A stretch of DNA of 64,000 nt. It comes from Novosphingobium resinovorum (lineage in GTDB: Bacteria > Pseudomonadota > Alphaproteobacteria > Sphingomonadales > Sphingomonadaceae). Below the pieces are notes generated by a model, which had not been told where the DNA came from, did not search any database, and saw nothing but the letters and a program-made list of their open reading frames with translations. This document shows, piece after piece, positions 16,184-26,465 of the stretch. Each line of letters starts with the position of its first letter. Positions within the stretch are counted from its first letter, which is position 1. The stretch lies in contig NZ_BSFC01000019.1 in the NCBI RefSeq assembly GCF_027922145.1, forward strand, positions 132,579 through 196,578, in the 5' to 3' direction. A program made the translations under genes and the position numbers.

Positions 16184-19027
16184 TCAGTGCGCCGCGCCCC
16201 AGCTCTCGCCGTGACCGATCTCGATCCCCAGCGGCACGTCGAGCGTCACGGCGGGCAGCGCCGCATCCGCCATCACCCGCTCGATCACCGGCGAGGCCGC
16301 CGCGACGTCGCCCTCGGGCAGTTCGAAGACGAGTTCGTCGTGCACCTGCAGCAGCATGCGCACGTTCGGCAGGCCCGCCTCGACCAGCGCCGGGGTCATG
16401 CGCGCCATCGCCCGCTTGATGATGTCGGCGCTGGTGCCCTGGATCGGCGCGTTGATCGCCGCGCGCTCGGAACCCTGGCGCTCGGCCTGGTTCTTGGAAT
16501 TGACGCGCGGGAACCACGTCTTGCGACCGAACAGCGTCTCGGAATAGCCCTTGGCGCGCACGCTCTCCAGCGTCTCGTGAATGTAGCGCTGGATGCCCGG
16601 GAAGCGCTCAAAATAACGGTCGATCATCGCCTGCGCCTCGTCCGATGACGTGCCCAGACGCCCCGCGAGGCCCCAGCGCGAGATACCGTAGAGGATCGCA
16701 AAGTTGATTGTCTTGGCCCGCCCGCGCGTGTCGCGATCGACCGTTCCGAACATCTCCATCGCCGTGCGCGAGTGAATGTCCTCGTTCGCCGCGAACGCTT
16801 CCTTGAGGCTGGGCACGTCGGCCATGTGCGCGGCGAGGCGCAGCTCGATCTGCGAATAGTCGGCGGCGAGCAGGACATTGCCCGGCTCGGCGACGAAGCA
16901 GTGACGGATCTGGCGGCCGATCTCGGTGCGGATCGGGATGTTCTGCAAGTTCGGGTCGGTCGAGGACAGGCGCCCGGTCTGCGCGCCGACGAGGCTGTAG
17001 CTGGTGTGGACGCGGCCCGTCTCCGGGTTGATCGCGGCCTGCAGCGCCTCGGTGTAAGTCGAGCGCAGCTTGGAAAGTTGGCGCCATTCCAGCACCTTGG
17101 TGGCGACGATCTCGCCCTCGGCGGCCAGCTTTTCGAGCACCGACTGGTCGGTGGAATACTGGCCGCTCTTGCCCTTCTTGCCGCCCCTGTAGCCGAGCTT
17201 GTCGAACAGGATGTCGCCGAGCTGCTTGGGGCTGCCGATGGTGAATTCCTGGCCGACCTTCTCGAAGATCTCCTTTTCCAGCGCGCCGATCGCCTCGGCG
17301 AACTGGCTGGAAAGACCGGACAGTTTCTCACGGTCGACCTTGACCCCGTGGCGCTCCATTTGCGCCACGACCGGGATCAGCGGGCGGTCGACGCGCTCGT
17401 AGATGCGGGTTCCGCCTTCATAGGACAGGCGCGGTTTCAGCGCAGAGTGCAGCCGCCAGGTGACGTCGGCGTCCTCGGCGGCGTACTGCGTGGCGCGGTC
17501 GAGCGGAACTTCGCCGAAGGGGATCGCCTTCTTGCCGGTACCGCAGATTTCCTTGAAAGTCATCGTGGTGTGGCCAAGGTGGCGCTGCGAAAGCTCGTCC
17601 ATGCCGTGGCCGCCGCCGATACCCTCGATCTGACGGCCGGCATCGAGGCAGAAGCTGACGATCATCGTATCGTCGATCGGCGCCACCGCTATGCCGTGGC
17701 GCGCCAAGACGTTGAGGTCGTACTTGATGTTCTGGCCGACCTTGAGCACCGCATCGCTCTCCAGCAGCGGCTTCAGGCGGGACACAGCGGCACCTAGCGA
17801 TACCTGAACGGGCTTCTCCGCGAACATATCGCTGCCACCGTGGCCAAGCGGGATGTAACACGCCTCGTTCGGCCCGACCGCGAGGCTGATGCCCGCCAGG
17901 TCAGCCCGCATCGAGTCCAGCATCGAGGTCTCGGTGTCCACCGCGACAAGCCGCGCGGCGAAGGCCTTGGCGATCCACTCGTCGAGCTGCGCCTCCGTCG
18001 TCACGCACGCGTAGGCATCGCGATCGATCGCGGGCCACTGGGGCAGCGATTGGCGCGCAGCGCCTTCGGTCGGGCGGGCGGCGGCTATGATCGTCGCCTT
18101 CGCCGGGTTCAGCTGCGTCGCGCGCTCGGGGCTGCCGTGGCCGGTGTCGAGGCGCTTCAGGAGGCTGGTGAAGCCGTGGGTGGAGAGGAATGCCGCCAGC
18201 GGCTCGGGCGGGATCGCATCGAGCTTGAAGTCGTCAAGCGCCATCGGGAGGGTGCAGTCTTCCTTCAGCGTCACCAGCACCTTGGACAGGCGCGCCTGCT
18301 CGGCCTGCTCGATCAGGCGTTCCTGAAGCTTGGACTTCTTCATCTCCGGCGCGGCGGCGAGCGCGCTTTCGAGATCGCCGTAGTCTTGGATCAGCTTGGT
18401 CGCGGTCTTGGGGCCGACGCCGTAGACGCCGGGGACATTGTCAACCGCGTCACCCATCAGCGCGAGGACGTCGCCCACCTTCTCGGGGGGAACGCCGAAC
18501 TTCTCGATCACTTCGGGAATGTCGATGCGCTGGTTCTTCATCGTGTCGAGCATGTCGACGCAGCCGCCGCCGATGCCGCATTTGCCGACCAGCTGCATGA
18601 GATCCTTGTCCGAGGACACGATCGTCACGTCCCAGCCCTTCGCCGTGGCGGCGCGTGCGTAGGAGGCGATGAGGTCGTCTGCCTCAAGGCCCGGCTCCTC
18701 GATGCAAGGCAGCGAGAAGGCGCGCGTCGCGTCGCGGATCAGCGGAAACTGCGGGACCAGATCTTCGGGTGGCGGCGGGCGGTTGGCCTTGTAATCCACG
18801 TAGATGTCGTTGCGGAACGAATGGCTGCCCGCGTCGAGAATCACCGCCAGATGCGTCGGGCCATCGGCCTTGTTAAGATCCTCGGCCAGCTTCCACAGCA
18901 TCGTCGTGTAGCCGTAGACCGCGCCCACAGGCGTGCCCACCGGGTTAGTGAGCGGCGGCAGGCGGTGATAGGCGCGGAAGATGTACGCCGAGCCATCGAC
19001 GAGATAGAGGTGCTGCTTGGAATCCAT
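16184..19027 (-). CDS. polA: DNA polymerase I
   Basis: A 947-residue PolA for Okazaki-fragment maturation and repair. The N-terminal 5'-3' flap exonuclease begins YLVDGSAYIFRAYHRLPPLT. A 3'-5' exonuclease domain begins near residue 359 (VAVDTETSM keeps the DxE metal ligands, so proofreading looks intact). The polymerase domain has motif A DYSQIELRLAAH near 724, motif B RAKTINFAILYGISRWGL, and motif C QVHDELVFE near 894. I chose ATG 19027 (MDSKQHLYLVDG) since 21 upstream in-frame codons lack family similarity and AGGGG precedes the ATG. It is monocistronic. Confidence 0.97.
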   Translation of the reverse strand: MDSKQHLYLVDGSAYIFRAYHRLPPLTNPVGTPVGAVYGYTTMLWKLAEDLNKADGPTHLAVILDAGSHSFRNDIYVDYKANRPPPPEDLVPQFPLIRDATRAFSLPCIEEPGLEADDLIASYARAATAKGWDVTIVSSDKDLMQLVGKCGIGGGCVDMLDTMKNQRIDIPEVIEKFGVPPEKVGDVLALMGDAVDNVPGVYGVGPKTATKLIQDYGDLESALAAAPEMKKSKLQERLIEQAEQARLSKVLVTLKEDCTLPMALDDFKLDAIPPEPLAAFLSTHGFTSLLKRLDTGHGSPERATQLNPAKATIIAAARPTEGAARQSLPQWPAIDRDAYACVTTEAQLDEWIAKAFAARLVAVDTETSMLDSMRADLAGISLAVGPNEACYIPLGHGGSDMFAEKPVQVSLGAAVSRLKPLLESDAVLKVGQNIKYDLNVLARHGIAVAPIDDTMIVSFCLDAGRQIEGIGGGHGMDELSQRHLGHTTMTFKEICGTGKKAIPFGEVPLDRATQYAAEDADVTWRLHSALKPRLSYEGGTRIYERVDRPLIPVVAQMERHGVKVDREKLSGLSSQFAEAIGALEKEIFEKVGQEFTIGSPKQLGDILFDKLGYRGGKKGKSGQYSTDQSVLEKLAAEGEIVATKVLEWRQLSKLRSTYTEALQAAINPETGRVHTSYSLVGAQTGRLSSTDPNLQNIPIRTEIGRQIRHCFVAEPGNVLLAADYSQIELRLAAHMADVPSLKEAFAANEDIHSRTAMEMFGTVDRDTRGRAKTINFAILYGISRWGLAGRLGTSSDEAQAMIDRYFERFPGIQRYIHETLESVRAKGYSETLFGRKTWFPRVNSKNQAERQGSERAAINAPIQGTSADIIKRAMARMTPALVEAGLPNVRMLLQVHDELVFELPEGDVAAASPVIERVMADAALPAVTLDVPLGIEIGHGESWGAAH

Positions 19028-19042
19028 GCCGCAACCCCTAGA

Positions 19043-19085
19043 GCATTCTGAAGTCGGCTGGAACAGCCGACGGCTCGCAGAATGC
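19043..19085. repeat. Nested inverted repeat just upstream of polA
   Basis: Outer arms GCATTCTG (19043-19050) and CAGAATGC (19078-19085) enclose inner arms GTCGGCTG (19053-19060) and CAGCCGAC (19064-19071). It lies 16 bp before the polA start, within the likely 5' untranslated region, and could form an RNA hairpin or be an intergenic repeat unit. Confidence 0.55.
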
Positions 19086-19306
19086 GGCAAACAAGAGCAT
19101 ATGGACCATCAGCTGAGTCAACCTGATCGGATGATGATCCGGCAACGCTCATTTCTTCTCCGCACAGGAACCGTTCATGTCCGCAGGTGTTTTCGCCGAG
19201 CGCTTGAAACGCCGCAGTGTGCCTCGTAACCACGGGTCTGAGCCCGTCGAAGAGGCTCACGCGGCGTTTTCGCCGACGGGGTAACTCGCAGAAAGAGGGA
19301 TTGAAT

Positions 19307-19633
19307 ATGCGCAAGATCGTTTTCGTTGCTGTAGCAGCAGTGGCCGCCATGTCGCTGGCCGCCTGCTCGGAAAAGACCCAGGACGCCGCCAGCGAAGCCG
19401 CTTCGTCGGCCGGTGACGACCTCTCCGACACCGCCTCGGACGTGGGTGATGCGCTGGGTAATGCCGGCGCCACCGCATCGCAGGCCGCCAACGACACCGC
19501 CGATGCCGCCAAGGATGCTGCCAAGAGCGCCGAGAAGACCACCGATGACATCGCCGCCGACGCCGAGAAGGCCGCGAACGACGTCGCCAAGGAACTCGAC
19601 GATCACACCGACGGCAACCCGCACACCAACTGA
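19307..19633 (+). CDS. Small alanine-rich lipoprotein
   Basis: A 108-residue exported lipoprotein. The signal peptide MRKIVFVAVAAVAAMSLAAC ends in a lipobox (L-A-A-C, Cys20). The mature part is a low-complexity Ala/Asp/Lys/Glu helix with repeated DAA-, DTAD- and KSAEK-type steps, like small entericidin- or Lpp-like envelope lipoproteins, though no named family is certain. AGAGGG precedes the ATG at 19307, whereas upstream in-frame codons encode nothing signal-like. A strong terminator follows directly, so it is a single-gene unit. Role unknown, probably envelope structure or stress. Confidence 0.75.
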   Translation: MRKIVFVAVAAVAAMSLAACSEKTQDAASEAASSAGDDLSDTASDVGDALGNAGATASQAANDTADAAKDAAKSAEKTTDDIAADAEKAANDVAKELDDHTDGNPHTN

Positions 19634-19650
19634 TCTGTCGGATCGAAGAA

Positions 19651-19682
19651 ACGGAAAAGGGGCCTTCACGGCCCCTTTTTTG
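19651..19682 (+). terminator. Intrinsic terminator of the lipoprotein gene
   Basis: AAAAGGGGCC (19655-19664) pairs with GGCCCCTTTT around TTCAC, followed by more T. It starts about 20 bp after the stop codon. On the minus strand it also faces the end of the serine hydrolase gene. Confidence 0.85.
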
Positions 19683-19706
19683 TGTCCTTCGCCGTAGCCC
19701 GGAGGC

Positions 19707-20768
19707 TCAGCGCGCCGAGGCGCTGCGCGGGTAGTTCGGCCCTTCGGCCTGATAGCCGTTGTAGATCGTGCGCGCGATGTTGGCGATGCGCGTCTCGCGC
19801 CCGGGGCGACCGCCCTGCCCGGTCACGTAGATCGCAACCGCGAAGACCCGGCCATCGGGCGTCTGGATGATGCCGACGTCACTGGAGGTGTTGTTGAGCG
19901 AGCCGGTCTTGTGGGACACCTCCACCCCCGCAGGCAGTCCGGCCGGAATGCGGCGCTTGCCGGTCAGGCAGCGGCTCATCGCGCCGAGCAGGACATTGCG
20001 GCTCGACGGGCTCAGCCACTTGCCCTGGTAAATGCCCGAGAGCAGGTTCACCATGGCCTTGGGCGTGGCGCTGTCGCGCTTGTCGACGACGCGGGCGGGA
20101 TCGATGGCGCCATCGTCGCGCACCAGCGTCGCGATGTCGCGGTCGATGTGCCAGTCGTCGATCCCGGCGCGCTGAATCCAGGCGTTGACTGCCTTGGGAC
20201 CGCCGATGACCTTCAGCAGTGCGTCGGTCGCGTAGTTATTGGAGCGCGTGATCATCAGCTCGATCAGGCGCGTGGCAGACATGTACTCACCCGGCCGCAC
20301 CGGTGCGATCGCGCTGGAGAACGGCGCCGAGCCGACCGGAACCATAAGCGGAAACTCGCTCGACAGGCTCCACTTGCCCTTGTCCACGCCTTCCAGGAAA
20401 GTCGCGGCGATGGCGATCTTGCTGGTGCTGGCCATCGGGAAGCGCTGGTCGCCCAGCACGTCGACCATGCGGCCGCTGGCGAGGTCCATCGCGGCGACGC
20501 CGATGCGGCCCTGCGAGGCATTGGCGACGGCTGCAAGCTGCTGGCCGAACGGCGAATTGTAGGTACGCGGCCCGCGCTGGTCCGTGCCGAAAATATCGTC
20601 GAAGCTGTTCTGGACCTGCACCACCTGCTCGGTCGGGCGGGAGAGCGGATCGATCTGCTCTGCCTGCGCGCCATGCGGTGATGTGACGGCCGCGAGCATC
20701 GTCGCAGCAGCGAAAAAGCGTCCGGCGCCCTTACGGCACCGCGCGAAAAGTCGGTCTGCCCCGGTCAT
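19707..20768 (-). CDS. Class A beta-lactamase-fold serine hydrolase
   Basis: A 353-residue exported protein with the class A beta-lactamase/transpeptidase fold. A signal-like N-terminus (FFAAATMLAAVTS, cleaved near AQA) precedes S114-T-S-K117 (the S-x-x-K nucleophile), S176-N-N178 (SDN-like loop) and K287-T-G289. The omega-loop E-P-x-L-N with the deacylating Glu166 is not visible; the equivalent region reads HIDRDIATLVRDDG before RDSATPKAM. It may therefore bind or hydrolyse beta-lactams poorly and act as a peptidase or cell-wall enzyme. The start is ATG 20768; a GTG at 20777 is an alternative. Resistance should not be inferred from the fold alone. Confidence 0.8.
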   Translation of the reverse strand: MTGADRLFARCRKGAGRFFAAATMLAAVTSPHGAQAEQIDPLSRPTEQVVQVQNSFDDIFGTDQRGPRTYNSPFGQQLAAVANASQGRIGVAAMDLASGRMVDVLGDQRFPMASTSKIAIAATFLEGVDKGKWSLSSEFPLMVPVGSAPFSSAIAPVRPGEYMSATRLIELMITRSNNYATDALLKVIGGPKAVNAWIQRAGIDDWHIDRDIATLVRDDGAIDPARVVDKRDSATPKAMVNLLSGIYQGKWLSPSSRNVLLGAMSRCLTGKRRIPAGLPAGVEVSHKTGSLNNTSSDVGIIQTPDGRVFAVAIYVTGQGGRPGRETRIANIARTIYNGYQAEGPNYPRSASAR

Positions 20769-20927
20769 GCAGCCCACACCCTACCTTCGTCCATATTCCC
20801 AAACGGTTAACGTTCCAGCGACGAAACGCCAGAGTCCAGCGATGAGTTGCATTGGACGTGCGGCGATTTCCCAAATGCGCACTTTCCTTTCACGCAGATG
20901 AACGAAGTTTACGCAGCCCGGGCCTTT

Positions 20928-21005
20928 GGGGGCTTCGACAAGTCAGCCTGAGCGGGGTGGATGTCTGCACTACCTCCGCTCACCCTCCGCTTGTCAAAGG
21001 GTCGG
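20928..21005. repeat. Dispersed GCTTCGACAAGTCAGCCTGAGC-type repeat region
   Basis: A copy of the CTTCGACAAG-CTCAGCCTGAGC repeat family (near 20934-20955), followed by a diverged inverted partner with CTCACCCTCCGCTTGTCAAA near 20980-20999. It lies in the 326-bp gap between the serine hydrolase and groEL, which otherwise holds promoter-like sequence for the hydrolase and the groEL terminator. Confidence 0.5.
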
Positions 21006-21030
21006 GCGCAGCGAAACCTCGCCAGAGCAA

Positions 21031-21063
21031 ACAAAAGGGCCGGGAGATCGCTCTCCCGGCCCC
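21031..21063 (-). terminator. Intrinsic terminator of groESL
   Basis: GGGCCGGGAGA (21037-21047) and TCTCCCGGCCC (21052-21062) form an 11-bp perfect stem. On the minus strand it is followed by TTTTGT. It begins about 32 bp after the groEL stop. Confidence 0.85.
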
Positions 21064-21094
21064 TTCGATGTGCTGACGCTGGGTCAGGGCTTCA

Positions 21095-22750
<1,656 letters not shown>

Positions 22751-22777
22751 TCAAAAAACAGATGGTAGGTCGGATGC

Positions 22778-23065
22778 TCAGGCGATGACGCCGAGGATGT
22801 CCGATTCCTTCATGATGAGCAGGTCTTCACCAGCGACCTTGACCTCGGTGCCCGACCACTTGCCGAACAGGACGCGGTCGCCGACCTTGACGTCGAGCGG
22901 GGTGATCGTGCCGTTCTCGGCGCGGGCGCCCGAACCGACCGAGACGATTTCGCCTTCAGCGGGCTTTTCCTTGGCGCTGTCGGGGATGATGATGCCGCCG
23001 GCGGTCTTTTCCTCGGCTTCAACGCGGCGCACGAGAACACGGTCGTGCAGCGGGCGGAAAGTCAT
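22778..23065 (-). CDS. groES: 10 kDa co-chaperonin GroES
   Basis: A 95-residue GroES, the lid of the GroEL cage. It starts [20 protein letters not shown], carries the mobile loop [18 protein letters not shown], which contacts GroEL, and ends [19 protein letters not shown]. It is the first gene of groESL. The CIRCE element and promoter lie directly upstream. Confidence 0.98.
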   Translation of the reverse strand: MTFRPLHDRVLVRRVEAEEKTAGGIIIPDSAKEKPAEGEIVSVGSGARAENGTITPLDVKVGDRVLFGKWSGTEVKVAGEDLLIMKESDILGVIA

Positions 23066-23105
23066 TGGGGTGTCTCCCTAGATCCAACGAAGTATAAAAC
23101 TGGAC

Positions 23106-23132
23106 TTGGCACTCAGTGAAGGAGAGTGCCAA
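23106..23132. promoter_or_regulatory. CIRCE operator (HrcA site) upstream of groES
   Basis: TTGGCACTC (23106-23114), a 9-bp spacer, then GAGTGCCAA (23124-23132) form a perfect 9-bp inverted repeat. This is the CIRCE consensus TTAGCACTC-N9-GAGTGCTAA with one symmetric substitution per arm. It lies just downstream of the groES promoter, the standard place for HrcA repression. Confidence 0.95.
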
Positions 23133-23139
23133 CGGCGGA

Positions 23140-23168
23140 GATATGGTCCGGTGCCATGGGGCCGTCAA
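23140..23168 (-). promoter_or_regulatory. groESL promoter
   Basis: On the minus strand TTGACG (23163-23168), a 17-bp spacer and CATATC (23140-23145) form a housekeeping-type promoter. Its start site would fall at the edge of the CIRCE dyad, giving a leader of about 70 nt. Confidence 0.7.
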
Positions 23169-23241
23169 TGGGGACTTCGCAGAAAAAATTTATCTGCCGT
23201 TCAACTTCGCGGCGAACTGGTGCGCCCGGTAGATGATCGCT

Positions 23242-24660
23242 CTATGACACTGCGACAGTCGGCGCAGAGATAGGCATCGACCGTTCGGGCACAAGGCCGA
23301 ATCGATCGCGCCAGTGCCAGCGACCGAGCAGCAGGATCGCCGCGACCGTCAGGCCGACCGCGAGGCCGATCCACACGCCCACGCCCTTGAGCGGCGTGAA
23401 GAGGCCCAGCACAACCGAGGTCGCGAAGCCTGCCAGCCAGTAGCCGACGATGGCGATCAGCGCGGGAATCCGTGTGTCCTGCACACCGCGCAGCACGCCA
23501 GCGGCGATCGCCTGCACGCCGTCGGTCAACTGGAATATCGCGGCGATAAAGAGATACTGCACCGCCAGCGCGACCAGTGCCGCATTGGCAGGCGCGGACA
23601 CGTCGACATAGGCGGAGATGATCGTGCGCGGAATCAGCAGCATCGCCAGCGCGGACAGCCCGACGAAGCCGAGGCCGATCGCGATCGCCACCCATCCCGC
23701 GCGCGCAATCGCGTCACGGTCGCCGGCGCCGTAGTGATAGCCGACGCGGATCGTCGCGGCCTGGCCGATGCCGAAGGGCACCTGGAAGGCGAAGGCGGCG
23801 ATCTGCAGCGCGACGGTGTGCGCGGCCAGTTCGACCTCGCCGACCAGTCCCATCAGGAAGGCGGCGCCGGAAAACAGCCCGCCCTCCGCGATCAGGGTCG
23901 CCGAGATCGGCAGGCCCAGCCGCAGCATCTGGCGCAGGCGCTGCCATTCCGGCCGCCAGAAACGCCCGAACACATGGAAGCGGCGCAAATTACGGTCACT
24001 ACGGATGGCGACCACGTACGCCAGTACGGTGACGCAGGCCGTGATCGTGCTGGCCAGCGCCGAGCCGGTGAGGCCGAGCGCAGGCATGCCGAGGTTGCCG
24101 AACACCAGTGCATAGTTGCCCAGAGCGTTCACCCCTATCGACAGCGCGGTGATCACCGTCGCGAAGACCGGCCTCCCCAGGGCGGATACGAACGTACGCA
24201 AGACGTTGGCCACCGCCATCGGGACCAATGCCAGCGAGATCACGCGGATGAAGTGCCCGGAAATCGCCGAGACACGAACATTCTGGCCGGTCAGCAGCAT
24301 AATCTGCTCACCGAAGAAGCAGATCCCCACCGCCACCAGCCCGAGCCCGAGCGCCAGCCACAATGCCATGCGGGCGGACCGCCGCACCTCGCGCACCGAG
24401 TTGCGGCGACGTCCGATCTCGGCGGCGATCAGCGGGGCTACCGCGCCGGTCACGCCGTTAAGACCCATCATCACCACTGCGACAATGGCGACTGCGAGGC
24501 TCGATGCCGCCAGCGCCTCCTGCCCCAGCCGCGCTACGAAGATCACGTCGACGGCGAAGACCGCCATTTGCAGCATATTGGCAAGCGCCAGCGGCCCGGC
24601 CAGCCGCAAGGTCGCGCGCAATTCCTCGCGCAAGGGGTGGTTGTCGCTTCTCTCCCGCAT
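23242..24660 (-). CDS. MATE family multidrug/cation efflux protein
   Basis: A 472-residue inner-membrane exporter with about 12 hydrophobic helices in two homologous halves. The conserved start LAGPLALANMLQMAVFAVDV and the VARLGQEALAASSLA stretch are MATE (NorM) landmarks. It exports drugs or dyes using Na+ or H+ gradients. The frame stays open upstream to 24978, but that extension has no MATE similarity and overlaps the divergent promoter region. ATG 24660 (MRERSDNHPLREELRATLRL) is therefore chosen. Substrates unknown. Confidence 0.9.
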   Translation of the reverse strand: MRERSDNHPLREELRATLRLAGPLALANMLQMAVFAVDVIFVARLGQEALAASSLAVAIVAVVMMGLNGVTGAVAPLIAAEIGRRRNSVREVRRSARMALWLALGLGLVAVGICFFGEQIMLLTGQNVRVSAISGHFIRVISLALVPMAVANVLRTFVSALGRPVFATVITALSIGVNALGNYALVFGNLGMPALGLTGSALASTITACVTVLAYVVAIRSDRNLRRFHVFGRFWRPEWQRLRQMLRLGLPISATLIAEGGLFSGAAFLMGLVGEVELAAHTVALQIAAFAFQVPFGIGQAATIRVGYHYGAGDRDAIARAGWVAIAIGLGFVGLSALAMLLIPRTIISAYVDVSAPANAALVALAVQYLFIAAIFQLTDGVQAIAAGVLRGVQDTRIPALIAIVGYWLAGFATSVVLGLFTPLKGVGVWIGLAVGLTVAAILLLGRWHWRDRFGLVPERSMPISAPTVAVS

Positions 24661-24748
24661 CGCGGCGGGCGATAGATGCTGGTCGGGATAAGGGGAAGCG
24701 ATTTCCTCGGTAGCATTCCGGGCTGGCGCCGATGTATGACCCAGGCCT

Positions 24749-25180
24749 ATGAAGCAGATCGCAATCCTCGGCGCCTTCGCGCTGGTCGGCGCACTCGCGG
24801 GGTGCGGCGACAAGGCCCCGGAACAGTCCTCCGTCAGCGCCTCCCCGGCCGCCACGGCATCACCGACCGCTGCGTCGTCCACCGTGACCGACCCGGCGCC
24901 GATGGCCTTTGCCACCTGCCGTTCGTGCCATTCGACCGAGCCCGGCCAAAACGGGATCGGACCGACGCTGCATGGCATCGTCGGATCGAAGGCAGGCGCG
25001 GTGGAGGGCTATGCCTTCAGCCCGGCGCTGAAGAACGCGGGGATCACCTGGGATCGCCAGAGCCTCGACACCTGGCTGCAGGGGCCGATGAAAATGGTCC
25101 CCGGCACGAAGATGGTGCTGCCCGTCGCCGATGCGCAGAAGCGCAAGGCAATCATCGGTTATCTCGAAACGCTGAAATGA
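24749..25180 (+). CDS. c-type cytochrome lipoprotein
   Basis: A 143-residue class I cytochrome c. The signal peptide MKQIAILGAFALVGALAGC ends in a lipobox (Cys19), so it is probably anchored to a membrane by lipid and faces the periplasm. The haem site C57-R-S-C60-H61 sits in FATCRSCHSTEPGQNGIGP, and the axial Met lies in the PGTKMVL loop. It resembles soluble cytochrome c2-type electron carriers. It is divergent from the MATE gene and overlaps the next gene by 4 bp (ATGA), so the pair is translated together. Confidence 0.88.
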   Translation: MKQIAILGAFALVGALAGCGDKAPEQSSVSASPAATASPTAASSTVTDPAPMAFATCRSCHSTEPGQNGIGPTLHGIVGSKAGAVEGYAFSPALKNAGITWDRQSLDTWLQGPMKMVPGTKMVLPVADAQKRKAIIGYLETLK

Positions 25181-25611
25181 CGCCCGACGAAGCCCTTGCC
25201 CTTGCGGAAATCCAGCAGCATCTGGCTCGCTGCACGCAGGCCGGAGATGCGCGCAAAGCGGACGCTTACGCGGATTGCTTCACGACGGACGGCGTTCTGG
25301 AACTGGCGCATGAGACGATCTGCGGGCGCGAGGCGATTCGCGCGTGGATGAGCGGACCATCAGTGATCCCCGCTCCGGCAGACGGCACGCCGGGTTTCGT
25401 CAGCCACCATCTGACGACCTGCCACGTCGAATTCACCACCTCCAAAGAAGCGGCTGCGCGGACCTACTGGCTGGTGACGAGCGCCGCCGGGCTCGACCAC
25501 AACGGCTTCTACCGCGATGACCTGCGCCGAGAGGACGGATGCTGGCGCATCGCCCGTCGCCGTCCGCGCACGCTGTGGATCAGCCCGGCGAGCGTACTCC
25601 ACCGGCGCTGA
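25177..25611 (+). CDS. SnoaL-like / NTF2-fold protein
   Basis: A 144-residue protein with the SnoaL-like cone fold: an N-terminal helix (ALALAEIQQHLARCTQAGDA), then AYADCFTTDGVLEL, GREAIRAWM and a TYWLVTSAAGLDHNGFYRDD sheet ending in WRIARRRPRTLWISP. Such proteins are small isomerases, hydrolases or dehydratases, or have no known activity. The ATG at 25177 overlaps the cytochrome stop codon, which suggests a shared operon, although a functional link to electron transfer is not obvious. A terminator-like hairpin follows. Confidence 0.75.
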   Translation: MTPDEALALAEIQQHLARCTQAGDARKADAYADCFTTDGVLELAHETICGREAIRAWMSGPSVIPAPADGTPGFVSHHLTTCHVEFTTSKEAAARTYWLVTSAAGLDHNGFYRDDLRREDGCWRIARRRPRTLWISPASVLHRR

Positions 25612-25633
25612 CCGACCGATCGCCAAAGAAGAG

Positions 25634-25662
25634 GCCCTTGCGCGTATAGTCGCGCAAGGGGC
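25634..25662. terminator. Hairpin between convergent genes
   Basis: GCCCTTGCGCG (25634-25644) pairs with CGCGCAAGGGGC around TATAGT, with one extra base in the right arm. There is no strong U-run. It lies between the SnoaL gene (plus) and the exported Gln/Met-rich protein (minus). Confidence 0.5.
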
Positions 25663-25711
25663 TGTCGGCCGACGTCCAGGGACCGGAACGTCGCGGGGAT
25701 GCGAGATCAGG

Positions 25712-26314
25712 TCAGACCTTGCGTCCGGGCGGCGGGGCCTGCTCGGCCGGAGCCTCCGCCTTGGCTTGAATGGCCTGCGAGGGTGCGTTGGCCGCATCGC
25801 AGCCATCGGACGCAGCCTGCGTCATTTTCGGCTGTGTGCCCGATCCGTCCGAGCTGTAGGAAACCGAGCGCGTGCAGCCGCTGGCATCGGTGCTCGACGA
25901 ATAATACGTCACATGCGCGCCCTTGGGCATGTCGCCGACCATCGTGAGACCCGGCATCGCAGCACCGTCCGCGCTCGCCGCCGTCACTTGCTGTTGCATA
26001 CGGGCCGCCTGCTGCTGCATGAGTGCCGCGCGCTGCATCATGGCGTTCATTTGCGCGTCCATCATCGCGGAGATCCGGTCCATATGCGCGAAGGGGTCGG
26101 CCATGACCGGCATGTCCGCCTGCTGCATGACATCGGCGGGCACGAACTGCACCTTGGGCGCAACGTCGCCGGTGTACTGGACGTGGACGACGGTGCCGTC
26201 GGGCGCATCGACCTTCATCGTGTGCAACCGGGCACTGGCGGCCTCGGCCGCTCCGGCGCCAAGCAGGGCGAGCACGGCAGCGCCGACGAGGTACTTCCTG
26301 GGGGGCATTCGCAT
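25712..26314 (-). CDS. Exported Met/Gln-rich hypothetical protein
   Basis: A 200-residue secreted or periplasmic protein with signal peptide MRMPPRKYLVGAAVLALLGA (cleaved after AEA). The mature part has a beta-like segment (LHTMKVDAPDGTVVHVQYTG), a Met/Gln-rich helix of about 45 residues around 75-120 (AMMDAQMNAMMQRAALMQQQ) that is probably a coiled coil, and two conserved-looking cysteines (SGCTRSV and DGCDAAN) that may form a disulfide. AAGGAG precedes the ATG at 26314. I do not recognise a named family. It follows the rplL terminator and so has its own promoter. Confidence 0.7.
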   Translation of the reverse strand: MRMPPRKYLVGAAVLALLGAGAAEAASARLHTMKVDAPDGTVVHVQYTGDVAPKVQFVPADVMQQADMPVMADPFAHMDRISAMMDAQMNAMMQRAALMQQQAARMQQQVTAASADGAAMPGLTMVGDMPKGAHVTYYSSSTDASGCTRSVSYSSDGSGTQPKMTQAASDGCDAANAPSQAIQAKAEAPAEQAPPPGRKV

Positions 26315-26401
26315 TGGCGATGTTCTCCTTCGTGACTCGACCCTTTGCGGACGCGAAGCTGCCTCCCCGAAGCTGAACGCAGGATTACGGAACCGGAACG
26401 C

Positions 26402-26434
26402 AAAAAGGGCGGCGCCTTGCGACACCGCCCTTTC
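26402..26434 (-). terminator. Intrinsic terminator of rplJL
   Basis: On the minus strand AAAGGGCGGTG pairs with CGCCGCCCTTT around a short loop and continues into TTTTTG (plus-strand A-run at 26402-26406). It lies about 30 bp after the rplL stop, so rplJL ends here rather than reading into rpoBC. Confidence 0.85.
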
Positions 26435-26465
26435 CGTTATCTGCCCGGAAGAACCGGGAAGAAGA

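Noticed and set aside
24661..24978. N-terminal extension of the MATE protein
   Set aside because: No MATE similarity and it covers the divergent cytochrome gene's start; the family begins at 24660.
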